A stretch of DNA of 47,726 bases from Actinomycetes bacterium (GTDB lineage Bacteria > Actinomycetota > Thermoleophilia > Gaiellales > Gaiellaceae). The translations under genes were made by a program, and so were the position numbers. The stretch is taken from positions 1 to 47,726 of the forward strand of contig JANYJX010000001.1 in assembly GCA_025358355.1 (NCBI GenBank), given 5' to 3'. Below the pieces are notes generated by a model, which had not been told where the DNA came from, did not search any database, and was given only the letters and a program-made list of their open reading frames with translations. Each line of letters begins with the position of its first letter. Within the stretch, counting starts at the first letter, position 1. Shown piece after piece: positions 1 to 7,669 of this stretch.

Positions 1-95
1 TTCAACAACCCATCCGGCCCCGTGATCGCCCCCGGGCCCTCACGACCGGCGAGCAACTGATCGATCAGCTCGTCCGGAATCTCATTCGGCTGCAT
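1..95 (-). CDS. IS256-family transposase, N-terminal fragment cut by the window edge
   Basis: Thirty-one codons run off the left edge of the window. The reading MQPNEIPDELIDQLLAG, then a Gly/Pro stretch and a GPDGLL motif, has the form of IS256-family (mutator-type DDE) transposase N-termini, which open with a short acidic helix and a 'GxxGLL' step before the catalytic core. The start ATG (95-93) has a good GGAG ribosome-binding site 7 nt upstream. The gene sits inside a broken IS982-like transposase gene, so this element inserted into that one. The catalytic core is outside the window, so whether the enzyme is intact cannot be judged. Confidence 0.7.
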   Translation of the reverse strand, partial: MQPNEIPDELIDQLLAGREGPGAITGPDGLL

Positions 96-134
96 GACAC
101 TCCTTTACGGATCATGCATACACAGAATCCCGGA
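1..134 (-). mobile_element. Left-end part of an IS256-family insertion inside an IS982-like element
   Basis: The IS982-type protein similarity stops near 134-140, after residues WGLRLHLLCAPEG. From there the sequence leads straight into the ribosome-binding site and start of the IS256-type transposase. The junction therefore marks the IS256 end. The exact terminal repeat and target duplication cannot be defined because the other end is outside the window. Confidence 0.55.
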
Positions 135-602
135 CGCTCCCTCGGGGGCGCAGAGCAGGTGCAGGCGCAGCCCCCAAAACCAGCGGGAGTGGCTCTTGCA
201 GTAGCCGTAGCCGCAGACATCGGCGAGCTCGGAGCGACGGCTCGTCTCGAGCGAGCGGCCACACTCAACCGGCGTCGAGTCGAGCAGCAGGAGATCATCG
301 CTCGCTCCCGGGCTCTTGGCGGCAAAGACGCCGATCAGCCACTCGATCCTGTCGGCCAGACGGGCGCGCCGCTTATGCAACGCGTCCTGGCAGGGCAACA
401 CGGGAAACAGGTGCCCGAGCTGCCGGCGAGCCGCTCGCAGAAACCGCCGGTCGCTCGGGATCCCCATCAACACCTGAGCGACAGACAACGTCACGATCTC
501 CGCGTCGCTCAGCTTGCGACGGCCGTTACCAGCCCGGGCAGGAAACAGATCACCCGCCGTGCAATAGACGCCAATACAGAGCAGGTCGAAGTCGGCGCGC
601 AT
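105..602 (-). pseudogene. IS982-family transposase, 3' part lost to an IS256 insertion
   Basis: The start is set at 602 because the second copy at the right edge begins with the same residues (MRADFDLLCI here, MRADLDLLCI there). The fragment keeps the N-terminal region, KLSDAEIVTLSVAQVLMGI, and the first catalytic aspartate in LLLLDSTPVECG. It then reads GYGYCKSHSRWFWGLRLHL, typical of IS982-family DDE transposases. The protein is interrupted after CAPEG, and the last codons and stop come from the inserted IS256 end. A normal enzyme is near 280-300 residues; about 155 remain and the second and third acidic residues are missing, so it should be inactive. Confidence 0.8.
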
Positions 603-698
603 CGTGGCCTCCAGGCCGACGTTGCCATAGCAACGCCGACTTCGACCCGCTCCTCCCACTCCCTGGCCGCCACCAACCCCGTGGCATCAATCATCTAG
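135..698 (-). mobile_element. IS982-like element, truncated (left copy)
   Basis: The outer boundary is placed at the CTAG of 695-698. Sequence identity with the right copy begins there (CTAGATGATTGATGCCACGG read on the minus strand) and continues, with about 80% identity, to the transposase start. Both copies have a hairpin (CGTTGC / GCAACG, 4-nt loop) roughly 20-25 nt before the start codon. The two copies point outward, away from the 46.9-kb region between them. Their divergence argues for separate insertions, not a recent composite transposon. Confidence 0.65.
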
Positions 699-730
699 CC
701 GGGCGATCAGTAGTTCGCCGTCGTCCCTCT

Positions 731-1097
731 GTGGCCGCCGCCGATGCCTGTGACGTTCGCCGTGGCGAGGCTACAGGCACGAGGCGCTGGACGATCCGCA
801 TTGTGCTCGCCGAAGTTGCTCTCTTCGCACTCGCGCAGGTTGCGCCGTACGGCCGGGCGCATCACAACCCGGCGACCGTCCGCGAACCCGCGTGGGACAG
901 TTCGCAGACGCGAACACTCGCCGTCGCGGCCTGCTTCGACTGCCACTCGAACCTCACCACATGGCCGTGGTATTCGAACATCGCGCCCGGCTCGTGGCTG
1001 ATCTACCGCGATGTTGTCGGTGACCGCGGGACGCTGAACTTCTCCGAATGGCAGCGCGCCTAGGATGTCAGCGCTGGCGACATTGCCGAGACAGTCG
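731..1097 (+). pseudogene. Haem-binding domain protein remnant (internal stop, no 3' end)
   Basis: The reading includes a membrane segment (FALAQVAPYGRAHHNP) followed by EPAWDSSQTRTLAVAACFDCHSN, then TTWPWYSNIAPGSWL and LNFSEWQ. This is the pattern of the small periplasmic haem-binding domain, with a CxxCH motif (CFDCH). A TAG stop at 1061-1063 follows QRA. The same frame then continues DVSAGDIAETVA, which is the expected next stretch, before running into the end of hisA. A single CAG-to-TAG change would explain the stop. The usual C-terminal 'GEMPP' part is absent. The gene lies between an IS end and hisA, so it has probably decayed after rearrangement. The start is uncertain. Confidence 0.6.
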
Positions 1098-1832
1098 CTA
1101 GGCGCCGGCTGCGGCGACTGCTTCGGCAAGCGTGAACGTCCCGCGCCACAGTGCGCTGCCGACGACCGCGCCTTCGCAACCGAGATCGTGCAGCGCGCGG
1201 AGATCGTCGAGTGACGCGATGCCGCCCGCCGCTAGCACGGGCAAGCCGCAGGGGAGAACCTCCGCGAGCAGCTCGAGGTCTGGGCCGGCGAGCGATCCGT
1301 CGCGGCGCGTCGCGGTCACCAGCAAGCGGCGAACGCCGGTGTCGGCGCAGCGCAGGGCCAGCTGGGCCGCCGAGATGTCGGCAGCGCGCGTCCAGCCTTC
1401 GACTGCGACGAAGCCATCGCGCGCGTCGACCGCGACGACGAGCTGCTCGCCGAGCCGCGTGGCGGCCGCCGCGAGGAAACCGGGGGAGAGCGCCGCCGTA
1501 CCGACCATCACGCGATCGGCGCCGGCTGCGACCGCCGCATCGATGGCTTCGAGAGTCCGGTAGCCGCCGCCGACCTGAACGGGAACTTCCGCCGCGACAA
1601 GCGCGATCCGTTCGAGAAGACCGTCCGACGGGCGACCCTCGAAGGCGCCGTCGAGATCGACGAGGTGCAGCCGCCGCGCCCCCTCGCCGACGAAGCGTCG
1701 CGCGAGCGCAACCGGATCGCCGCCCTCGATCGTCACGCGATCTCGTACGCCTTCGTGCAGCCGGACAGCGCGGCCGTCGAGGACATCGACCGCGGGGATG
1801 ACCTCGAACACCTTGTCTTGACGTGCTATCAC
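1098..1832 (-). CDS. hisA: Phosphoribosylformimino-5-aminoimidazole carboxamide ribotide isomerase
   Basis: HisA opens the ribose ring of ProFAR to give PRFAR in histidine synthesis. The 244-residue protein is a standard TIM barrel: FEVIPAVDVLDGRAVRL at the N-terminus with the first catalytic Asp, LHLVDLDGAFEGR, the phosphate loop PVQVGGGYR, the second acidic position in VVAVDARDG, and a C-terminal AAGGIAS plus GAVVGSALW. The GTG at 1832 has no Shine-Dalgarno but lies 6 nt after a TAGCAT -10 box, which fits a leaderless start. A second GTG at 1812 is possible. Unusually, hisA is not between hisH and hisF but diverges from the rest of the pathway, sharing its promoter region with the regulator gene. 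Confidence 0.95.
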   Translation of the reverse strand: MIARQDKVFEVIPAVDVLDGRAVRLHEGVRDRVTIEGGDPVALARRFVGEGARRLHLVDLDGAFEGRPSDGLLERIALVAAEVPVQVGGGYRTLEAIDAAVAAGADRVMVGTAALSPGFLAAAATRLGEQLVVAVDARDGFVAVEGWTRAADISAAQLALRCADTGVRRLLVTATRRDGSLAGPDLELLAEVLPCGLPVLAAGGIASLDDLRALHDLGCEGAVVGSALWRGTFTLAEAVAAAGA

Positions 1833-1865
1833 GCTAGCATGCTATCATGATGGCCATGACGTCAA
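1813..1865. promoter_or_regulatory. Compact bidirectional promoter/operator between hisA and the YerC-type regulator
   Basis: Only 14 nt separate the two start codons (1832 minus, 1847 plus). The perfect palindrome TAGCATGCTA (1835-1844) contains TAGCAT in both directions, and each copy stands 6 nt before a start codon. A plausible minus-strand -35, TTGACG, is at 1865-1860 (15-nt spacer). A weaker plus-strand -35, TTGTCT, is at 1813-1818 (16-nt spacer). GCTATCA is also directly repeated at 1825-1831 and 1841-1847. TrpR-family proteins bind CTAG-containing palindromes and a GCTAGC lies at 1833-1838, so the same site may be the operator. No binding data exist here; this is inference from sequence. 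Confidence 0.6.
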
Positions 1866-2167
1866 CGCCTACTGATCACGCGGTCGAACTGCTAAGCGGG
1901 CTGAACGAGCTCGCCGACGCGTTCCAGTCGCTCCGCACAAGCGAAGAGGTGACGCGATTCCTCCGCGATCTCTGCACGCTGCCGGAGCTCGAGGCTCTCG
2001 CGCACCGCTGGCAGACCGCGCGCCTCGTCGACCAGGGGGTGCCGTATCTCGAGGTCGCCTCACGCGTCCCAACCTCGACCGCCACGGTCACGCGCGTCGC
2101 CCAATGGCTGCGCCACGGGACGGGCGGCTACCGGCTCGCCCTCGAGCGCGGGAAGGATCGGGCATGA
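1847..2167 (+). CDS. yerC: TrpR-like YerC/YecD-family regulator, probable histidine-pathway repressor
   Basis: This 106-residue protein has the TrpR-superfamily helical fold. A dimerising N-terminal helix pair (LLSGLNELADAFQSL, EVTRFLRDLCTLPELEALAHRW) is followed by a helix-turn-helix (VPYLEVASRVPTSTATVTRVAQWL). YerC/YecD proteins are the Gram-positive branch of that family, and members next to his genes have been predicted to repress histidine synthesis (called HisR). It is the first gene of hisG-hisD-hisCB-hisH-hisF-hisIE and overlaps hisG by 4 nt. The first ATG is 6 nt after a -10 box, so the mRNA is probably leaderless; ATGs at 1850 and 1856 are alternatives. The ligand is not shown by the sequence. 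Confidence 0.85.
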   Translation: MMAMTSTPTDHAVELLSGLNELADAFQSLRTSEEVTRFLRDLCTLPELEALAHRWQTARLVDQGVPYLEVASRVPTSTATVTRVAQWLRHGTGGYRLALERGKDRA

Positions 2168-3051
2168 CGTCGCGGTTCACGCGCGCCGGCCAGGACGGTC
2201 GGCTGTCGGTCGCAGTCCCAGCCAAAGGCCGGATGGCCGAGCCGGCGCTAAAGCTCTGCGCTGATGCGGGGTTGAGTTTCGAGACCACCGAGCGCTCATT
2301 GCTCGTGCCGTGCGCGAACGCGCCGGTCGACTTGCTGCTCGTCCGGCCGAGCGACATCCCCGAGTACGTGCAGGATCGCGTCGTCGATCTCGGGATCACC
2401 GGCGCGAACCTCGTCGCCGAGGCGGAGGCTGACGTCGTGACGCTGGCCGAGCTCGGTTTCGCCCACTGCACGCTGGAGGCTGCGGTTCCCGAGGATGCCG
2501 AACAGCGCGAGATCGCAGATCTCAACGGGCTGAGGATTGCTACCGCGTACCCAGTTTCCACGCGTCGCCTGCTTGCCGAGCGCGGCGTCGAGGCCGAACT
2601 CGTTCACGTGTCCGGTTCGGTTGAGGCGACGCCGCGACTCGGGCTTGCCGATGCGATCGTTGACCTTGTTTCAACTGGTTCGACGACTGCCGCGAACGGG
2701 TTACGCCGCATCGGCGAGCTGCTCGCGTCGCAGGCGGTGCTCATCGGCGGGCGCGAAGCGATCGAGACGCGAAGCGATCTTGTCGAGCGGCTCGAGCTGA
2801 TGCTGTCCGGCGTCGTGGCCGCGCGGCGCCGGCGCTACGTGATGATGAACGCGAGCGTCGATTCGCTGCAGGCAATCCGCGACGTGCTGCCGAGCATGGA
2901 TGCGCCGACGGTGCTGCCGCTTGCAGATGAGGGCCAGATCGCCGTGCATGCTGCGGTCGACGCCGGCGATATCTGGCAACTGCTCCCGTCGCTCAAGGCG
3001 GCCGGCGCGACGTCGATTCTCGTGCTCCCGGTCGAGCGGCTGCTGCCGTGA
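2164..3051 (+). CDS. hisG: ATP phosphoribosyltransferase, long form
   Basis: HisG joins ATP and PRPP in the committed step of histidine synthesis. The start ATG overlaps the stop of the regulator gene (ATGA), and the product is 295 residues. Visible features are RLSVAVPAKGRMAEPALKL at the N-terminus, LLVRPSDIPEYVQDRVVDLGITG, and the PRPP-binding loop DAIVDLVSTGSTTAANGL. The tail (from about residue 210) carries YVMMNASVDSLQAI and ends ATSILVLPVERLLP, the ACT-like domain that binds histidine for feedback inhibition in hexameric HisG. With that domain present it should not need HisZ. Confidence 0.95.
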   Translation: MTSRFTRAGQDGRLSVAVPAKGRMAEPALKLCADAGLSFETTERSLLVPCANAPVDLLLVRPSDIPEYVQDRVVDLGITGANLVAEAEADVVTLAELGFAHCTLEAAVPEDAEQREIADLNGLRIATAYPVSTRRLLAERGVEAELVHVSGSVEATPRLGLADAIVDLVSTGSTTAANGLRRIGELLASQAVLIGGREAIETRSDLVERLELMLSGVVAARRRRYVMMNASVDSLQAIRDVLPSMDAPTVLPLADEGQIAVHAAVDAGDIWQLLPSLKAAGATSILVLPVERLLP

Positions 3052-4217
3052 GGCGCGACTCCGGTCTCGATGGTGCGCTTGTCATAGTCGCGCCGATCGT
3101 CGCTGACGTGCGCGAGCGCGGCGACGCTGCTCTGCTGGAGTGGACAGAGCGGTTTGACGGACCGCGGCCCGAAGGTTTCAGGGTTTCGGCGGAGGAGATT
3201 GCCGCTGCAGAGGTCTCGGCTGTGGAGCTCGAGGCGCTGCGCTGGATGATCGCGGCGGTGCGGGTTTTCTCCGAGGCGCAGCGTCCTTCGGATACATCCG
3301 TCGAAGCTGTGCCGGGCGTGATCGCGGAGCGCCGCTGGCTGCCGCTCGCTTCGGTCGGCGTTTGTGTTCCAAGCGGCCGCGCACCGTTGCCGTCGTCGCT
3401 CGTGATGACAGCTGTGCCCGCTCTGGTCGCCGGAGTCGCGCGCATCGCGGTCGTGACGCCGCGACCCGGTGCCGCGACGTTGGTCGTCGCGCGCGAGCTG
3501 GGGATCGACGAGGTCTACGCGGTCGGCGGCGCTCAGGCGGTCGCCGCTCTTGCGTTCGGCACGGAGTCGATTCCGGCCGTCGACAAGATCGTCGGGCCGG
3601 GCAGCGTGTACGTGACCGCTGCGAAGTTGCTCGTGTCGACGAGCGTTGGCATCGACCTGCCGGCCGGGCCGAGCGAGGTCGTCGTGATTGCTGATGGTTC
3701 GGCCGATTCGGCCGCCTGCGCTGCTGATCTGTTGGCTCAGGCCGAGCACGGAGCCGACTCGATCGCGCTCCTCCTGACCGACGATCCGACGCTGTCCGAC
3801 GCTGTCTCTACGCTTGTTAGCGGATATGACAACGTTGCGGTGGAACTTGTCGAATCATTGGCTGCTGCGCTGGCGCGCTCCGAGGCGTTTGCGCCTGAGC
3901 ACCTCGAGCTGCTCGTCGCCCATCCCGAGCCGTTGCTCGCGCGTGTTCGCAACGCCGGCACGGTGTTCGTCGGCACCTCGGCCGTCGTGGGTGACTACGC
4001 AGCCGGTGCGACGCACGTGCTGCCGACGGGCGGTCTCTCGCGCTCCACCGGCGGTCTCGGCCTCGAGTCATTCCTGAAACCGGTGCAGGTCGTGCGCGCG
4101 AGTGCGGGCGGGCTCGCGGTGGCGCGCGAGATCGTCGGTCCGATCGCCCGGATGGAAGGGCTGCCGCTGCACGCGGCTGCGCTCGAGGCCGGGGTGGCGG
4201 AGATCAGGCGCGGATGA
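3048..4217 (+). CDS. hisD: Histidinol dehydrogenase
   Basis: HisD oxidises histidinol to histidine in two NAD-dependent steps. The GTG start overlaps the hisG stop (GTGA). The 389-residue product is about 35-40 residues shorter than usual, missing the N-terminal arm found in enzymes such as that of E. coli. The core is complete: the nucleotide-binding region VCVPSGRAPLPSSL, the KIVGPGSVYVTAAK loop, zinc ligands in LAQAEHGADS (Gln, His), the general base pair in FAPEHLEL (Glu-His), GDYAAGATHVLPT (Asp) and EGLPLHAAA (His). The short N-terminus may simply be a lineage feature; upstream sequence in this frame belongs to hisG. Confidence 0.93.
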   Translation: MRRDSGLDGALVIVAPIVADVRERGDAALLEWTERFDGPRPEGFRVSAEEIAAAEVSAVELEALRWMIAAVRVFSEAQRPSDTSVEAVPGVIAERRWLPLASVGVCVPSGRAPLPSSLVMTAVPALVAGVARIAVVTPRPGAATLVVARELGIDEVYAVGGAQAVAALAFGTESIPAVDKIVGPGSVYVTAAKLLVSTSVGIDLPAGPSEVVVIADGSADSAACAADLLAQAEHGADSIALLLTDDPTLSDAVSTLVSGYDNVAVELVESLAAALARSEAFAPEHLELLVAHPEPLLARVRNAGTVFVGTSAVVGDYAAGATHVLPTGGLSRSTGGLGLESFLKPVQVVRASAGGLAVAREIVGPIARMEGLPLHAAALEAGVAEIRRG

Positions 4218-5806
4218 GCACGACGCGGCTTGACCCAGTCGCGCTAGCTGCGGACTTCTCGGCGTACGTCTGGTCGGCGACCACTGCGGACGTTGCGGCT
4301 CGACATGGCCTACGGGCGGAGCAAGTGCTGCGCTTCGACCAGAACACGCCGTCGCTGCCCGGCATCCCACAGATCCCGCTCGCGGAAAGCTTTGCGCGGC
4401 TCAACGAGTACCCGGACGGCACGTATCGTGAGCTGCGCGAGGCGGCTGCTGCGTATGTCGGGCTCGGGGCGGAGTCGTGGCCGCAGATCGTGGTCGGCGC
4501 CGGCGCCGACGACCTGATTCTGCTCTGCGCGCGCACGTTTCTGAGCGGCGGGCGGCGGGCGGCGATCGCGACGCCGACATACGTCGTCTACCGCCAGGCG
4601 TCACAGCTCGCCGGCGCGGGGGTCGGCGAAGAGATCGAGGGCGCGGATCTGATTTGGCGGTGTAACCCGAACAACCCGACCGGAGAGGTGGTTGCGGCGG
4701 CAGAGCTCGTCGCGCTCGCGCGCTCGGTGCCGCGCGTCCCGGTCGTCGTCGACGAGGCGTATGTCGAGTTCGGAGGCGAGTCGGTCGTCCTGTTCCTCGC
4801 TGAGGCCCCGAACCTGATCGTGCTACGGACGATGTCGAAAGCGTTCGGCTTCGCGTCGCTGCGCGTTGGCTACGCGGTTGCGTCTCCGAATGTTGCGGCG
4901 GTTCTCGAGGAACGACGCGCGCCGGCGCCGATCGCCGGCCCCGCCTCGCGGATTGCTGCGGCCGCCCTCAGAGACCCGCGTCTCGATGTCGTCGAAACCG
5001 TGGCCGAACGGGAACGCGTGCGCCAAGCGCTCAGCGCAACCGGGCTCGATGCGCCGCCGACCGCGACGAACTTCGTCTACGTCCGCAGCGGGAAGCCGCT
5101 CGCGGCAGAGCTGGAGGCGAAAGGTCTTGTCGTGCGATCGGTCGCAGGCGGCATCCGGATCACGGTTCGCAAGCCCGTGGACAACGACGTTCTCCTTCGA
5201 GCGCTTGGCGTCGACGCGCCGCTTTCGCCCAGCCGCTCGGCTACCGTGATCCGCACAACGACCGAGACGGCGCTGAGAATCACGCTCGATCTCGACGGCT
5301 CGAGCCGCGTGCGCGTCGCGACCGGAATCGGCTTCCTCGACCACCTCCTGACGCTGATGGTGTTCCACGCTGGGTTCGACCTCGATCTCGTGGCCGGCGG
5401 CGATCTCGAGGTCGACGAGCACCACACAGTCGAGGACGTGCTCGCGTCCCTCGGCGACGCCCTCGCCCAGGCACTCGGCACCCGGAACGGCGTGACGCGC
5501 TACGGCGCCGCGACCGTGCCCATGGACGAGGCTCGGGCGACGGCAGCGGTCGATCTCGTGCGCCGCCCGCACGCCGAGATCGCGCTCGCGTTCGCCGGCG
5601 ATCGCGTTGGCGGGCTCGCGCTGTCGCTTCTCCCACACGCGCTCGAGCGCTTCGCGATGCAGGCTGGCTGCACCGTCCACGTTCAGGCATCGGGCCGGGA
5701 CGACCATCACGTCGCCGAGGCCGCGTTCAAGGCACTTGGCCGCGCGTTACGAGAAGCTTGCGCGCCGGGAGCGGCCGGAATCCGCTCGACGAAGGGCGCC
5801 GCGTGA
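4214..5806 (+). CDS. hisCB: HisC-HisB fusion: histidinol-phosphate aminotransferase / imidazoleglycerol-phosphate dehydratase
   Basis: One 530-residue reading frame encodes two pathway enzymes. Residues 1 to about 338 are a PLP aminotransferase: RFDQNTPSLPGIP, EYPDGTYRELREA, CNPNNPTGEV, VVVDEAYVEFGG, and the PLP lysine K209 in TMSKAFGFASLRVGYA. After a short linker, residues from about 341 are IGP dehydratase, with metal-binding DEHHTVED at 401-408 and DDHH at 496-499 and the C-terminal GIRSTKG. The dehydratase step comes just before the transaminase step, so the fusion could channel imidazoleacetol phosphate. The ATG overlaps the hisD stop (ATGA). There is no internal stop or frameshift in the linker. 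A phosphatase domain as in E. coli HisB is absent. Confidence 0.93.
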   Translation: MSTTRLDPVALAADFSAYVWSATTADVAARHGLRAEQVLRFDQNTPSLPGIPQIPLAESFARLNEYPDGTYRELREAAAAYVGLGAESWPQIVVGAGADDLILLCARTFLSGGRRAAIATPTYVVYRQASQLAGAGVGEEIEGADLIWRCNPNNPTGEVVAAAELVALARSVPRVPVVVDEAYVEFGGESVVLFLAEAPNLIVLRTMSKAFGFASLRVGYAVASPNVAAVLEERRAPAPIAGPASRIAAAALRDPRLDVVETVAERERVRQALSATGLDAPPTATNFVYVRSGKPLAAELEAKGLVVRSVAGGIRITVRKPVDNDVLLRALGVDAPLSPSRSATVIRTTTETALRITLDLDGSSRVRVATGIGFLDHLLTLMVFHAGFDLDLVAGGDLEVDEHHTVEDVLASLGDALAQALGTRNGVTRYGAATVPMDEARATAAVDLVRRPHAEIALAFAGDRVGGLALSLLPHALERFAMQAGCTVHVQASGRDDHHVAEAAFKALGRALREACAPGAAGIRSTKGAA

Positions 5807-6402
5807 AGGTCGTGCTCGCCGACTACGGCGCTGGAAACCTGCGCAGCGTCTGCTCCGCTTTCGCGCGCGCCGGTGCTGAGCCGGTCGTCTCAACCGACCC
5901 GGAACAGATTCGCGAGGCGTCACTCACCGTGATCGCAGGAGTCGGCCACGTTGAGAGTGCACGCCGTGGTCTCGCTGCCAACCGCCTCGACGATGCCATT
6001 GCCGCACGAGCCGCTGCCGGCCGGCCGGTGCTCGGCATCTGCGTCGGCATGCAGCTCCTGTTCCACGAAAGCGACGAAGGTGGCCATGGCCTCGGCTTGC
6101 TCGACGGCCCGGTTCGCCGCGTGCGCGCGCCGCGCGTGCCACACATGGGCTGGAACGCGCTGGAGCTGATCGGCGAGCCAGCCCTGCTCGACGGACTCGA
6201 CGGCGCGGACGTCTATTTCGCGCACAGCTACGCCGCGGAACCGACCCGCGACATCGCGACCGCCGAAGTCGACCACGGCGGTCGCATGGTCGCGGCGGTC
6301 GAGTCGGGCCCGCTGGCGGGAGTCCAGTTCCATCCCGAGCGGAGCGGATCCGCGGGCGCACACGTCCTCCAAAACGCCCTCAACTGGGCGGGACAATGGT
6401 GA
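5803..6402 (+). CDS. hisH: Imidazole glycerol phosphate synthase, glutaminase subunit
   Basis: HisH hydrolyses glutamine and passes ammonia to HisF, which forms IGP and AICAR. The GTG start overlaps the hisCB stop (GTGA), giving VKVVLADYGAGNLRSV. The product is 199 residues, normal for the family. The class I amidotransferase triad is present: C80 in LGICVGMQLLF, H177 and E179 in VQFHPERSG. It also has PHMGWN and YFAHSY, characteristic of HisH. It overlaps hisF by 7 nt, suggesting translational coupling of the two subunits. Confidence 0.95.
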   Translation: MKVVLADYGAGNLRSVCSAFARAGAEPVVSTDPEQIREASLTVIAGVGHVESARRGLAANRLDDAIAARAAAGRPVLGICVGMQLLFHESDEGGHGLGLLDGPVRRVRAPRVPHMGWNALELIGEPALLDGLDGADVYFAHSYAAEPTRDIATAEVDHGGRMVAAVESGPLAGVQFHPERSGSAGAHVLQNALNWAGQW

Positions 6403-7136
6403 AGAAGCGCGTGATCCCGTGCCTCGACGTCGCCGCGGGCCGCGTCGTCAAGGGCGTCCGCTTCGAGGGCTTGCGCGATGTCGGCGACCCGATCGAGCTC
6501 GCGACGCGCTACTCCGAGCTGGGCGCCGACGAGCTCGTCTTCCTCGACATCACCGCGACGATCGAAGGTCGCGGCCCGATTCTCTCGCTCGTCGAGCGGG
6601 CGGCCGAGGAGCTGACGATCCCGTTCACCGTCGGCGGCGGCGTTTCCGGGTTGGAGGACGCGCGCGCGCTCCTTCGTGCAGGAGCTGACAAGGTCGCGGT
6701 CAACCGAGTCGCGTTCGAGGAGCCCGAGATTCTCGCCGCTCTTGCGGCCGAGTTCGGCTCGCAGGCAGTCGTGTGCGCGGTCGACGCGCGGGCCGGCGAG
6801 GTCGTCACGCACGGCGGCCGGAATCCGCGCGGGCGTGGCGCGGTCGACTGGTCGCGCGAGGCAGCTAAGCGTGGCGCCGGCGAGATCCTGCTCACCTCGA
6901 TCGACGCAGACGGAACGCGAGCCGGCTACGACCTGGAGCTGACGCGAGCCGTCGCCGAAGCCGTCGAAGTCCCGGTCGTCGCGTCGGGCGGCGCCGGCGA
7001 AGCTGCACACCTCGCCGGGGCGTTCGAGGCAGGAGCCGAAGCCGCGCTGATCGCATCGATCGTGCACGAGCGGCCGGAGCGGCTGCCCGAGCTGAAAGCC
7101 GAGTTGAAGGAGCTGGGATGGAACGTCCGGAGCTGA
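6396..7136 (+). CDS. hisF: Imidazole glycerol phosphate synthase, cyclase subunit
   Basis: HisF is the TIM-barrel partner of HisH that converts PRFAR plus ammonia to IGP and AICAR. The 246-residue protein begins [19 protein letters not shown] with the first catalytic Asp, followed by [10 protein letters not shown], the phosphate loop [15 protein letters not shown], the second catalytic Asp in [17 protein letters not shown], and [13 protein letters not shown]. All hallmark residues are present. It is embedded in the his operon, overlapping hisH upstream and hisIE by 19 nt downstream. Confidence 0.95.
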   Translation: MVKKRVIPCLDVAAGRVVKGVRFEGLRDVGDPIELATRYSELGADELVFLDITATIEGRGPILSLVERAAEELTIPFTVGGGVSGLEDARALLRAGADKVAVNRVAFEEPEILAALAAEFGSQAVVCAVDARAGEVVTHGGRNPRGRGAVDWSREAAKRGAGEILLTSIDADGTRAGYDLELTRAVAEAVEVPVVASGGAGEAAHLAGAFEAGAEAALIASIVHERPERLPELKAELKELGWNVRS

Positions 7137-7669
7137 CCGCTGCGATCGTTCAGGACGCGTCAACCGAACGGGTACTGATGCTGGCGTGGATGGACGAGGA
7201 AGCGCTGCGGCGAACGCGCGAGTCCGGCGAAGCGTGGTTCTGGAGTCGTTCGCGCGGCGAGTACTGGCGCAAGGGCGCGATCTCCGGCAACACGCTCGCG
7301 GTCGAGGAAATCCGCGACGACTGCGACGGCGACGCAGTCCTCCTCCGCGTTCGGCCCGCCGGCCCGGCCTGCCACACAGGAGCCGAGTCGTGCTTCGCGC
7401 CGTGGCTCTGGCGGACGATCGCCGAACGCGCCCAGACCCGGCCGGAAGGCTCGTACGTCGTCAGCCTGCTCGACGCCGGCCCCGCCGCGACCGCCCAAAA
7501 AGTAGGCGAAGAGGGTGTCGAAGCGGCGCTCGCGGGCGCCGGCGAGTCGGACGAGCGGCTCGTCGAAGAGCTCGCCGATCTCTGGTTCCACAGCTACGTC
7601 CTGCTCGCCGCGCGTGGCCTTGATCCGGCACGTGTCGAAGAGGAGCTTCGCCGCCGGCACGAGCGTTAG
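7118..7669 (+). CDS. hisIE: Bifunctional phosphoribosyl-AMP cyclohydrolase / phosphoribosyl-ATP pyrophosphatase
   Basis: The 183-residue protein joins HisI (residues 1 to about 100) and HisE (about 108 to the end). HisI signatures are [28 protein letters not shown], and the metal-binding [10 protein letters not shown] with [11 protein letters not shown], which supplies the zinc cysteines. HisE signatures are [28 protein letters not shown] and [14 protein letters not shown], the all-alpha MazG-like fold. The start ATG lies inside hisF with AAGGAG just upstream. It is the last gene of the operon; its TAG stop overlaps a TAGACT hexamer that may be the -10 of the next transcription unit. Confidence 0.93.
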   Translation: MERPELTAAIVQDASTERVLMLAWMDEEALRRTRESGEAWFWSRSRGEYWRKGAISGNTLAVEEIRDDCDGDAVLLRVRPAGPACHTGAESCFAPWLWRTIAERAQTRPEGSYVVSLLDAGPAATAQKVGEEGVEAALAGAGESDERLVEELADLWFHSYVLLAARGLDPARVEEELRRRHER

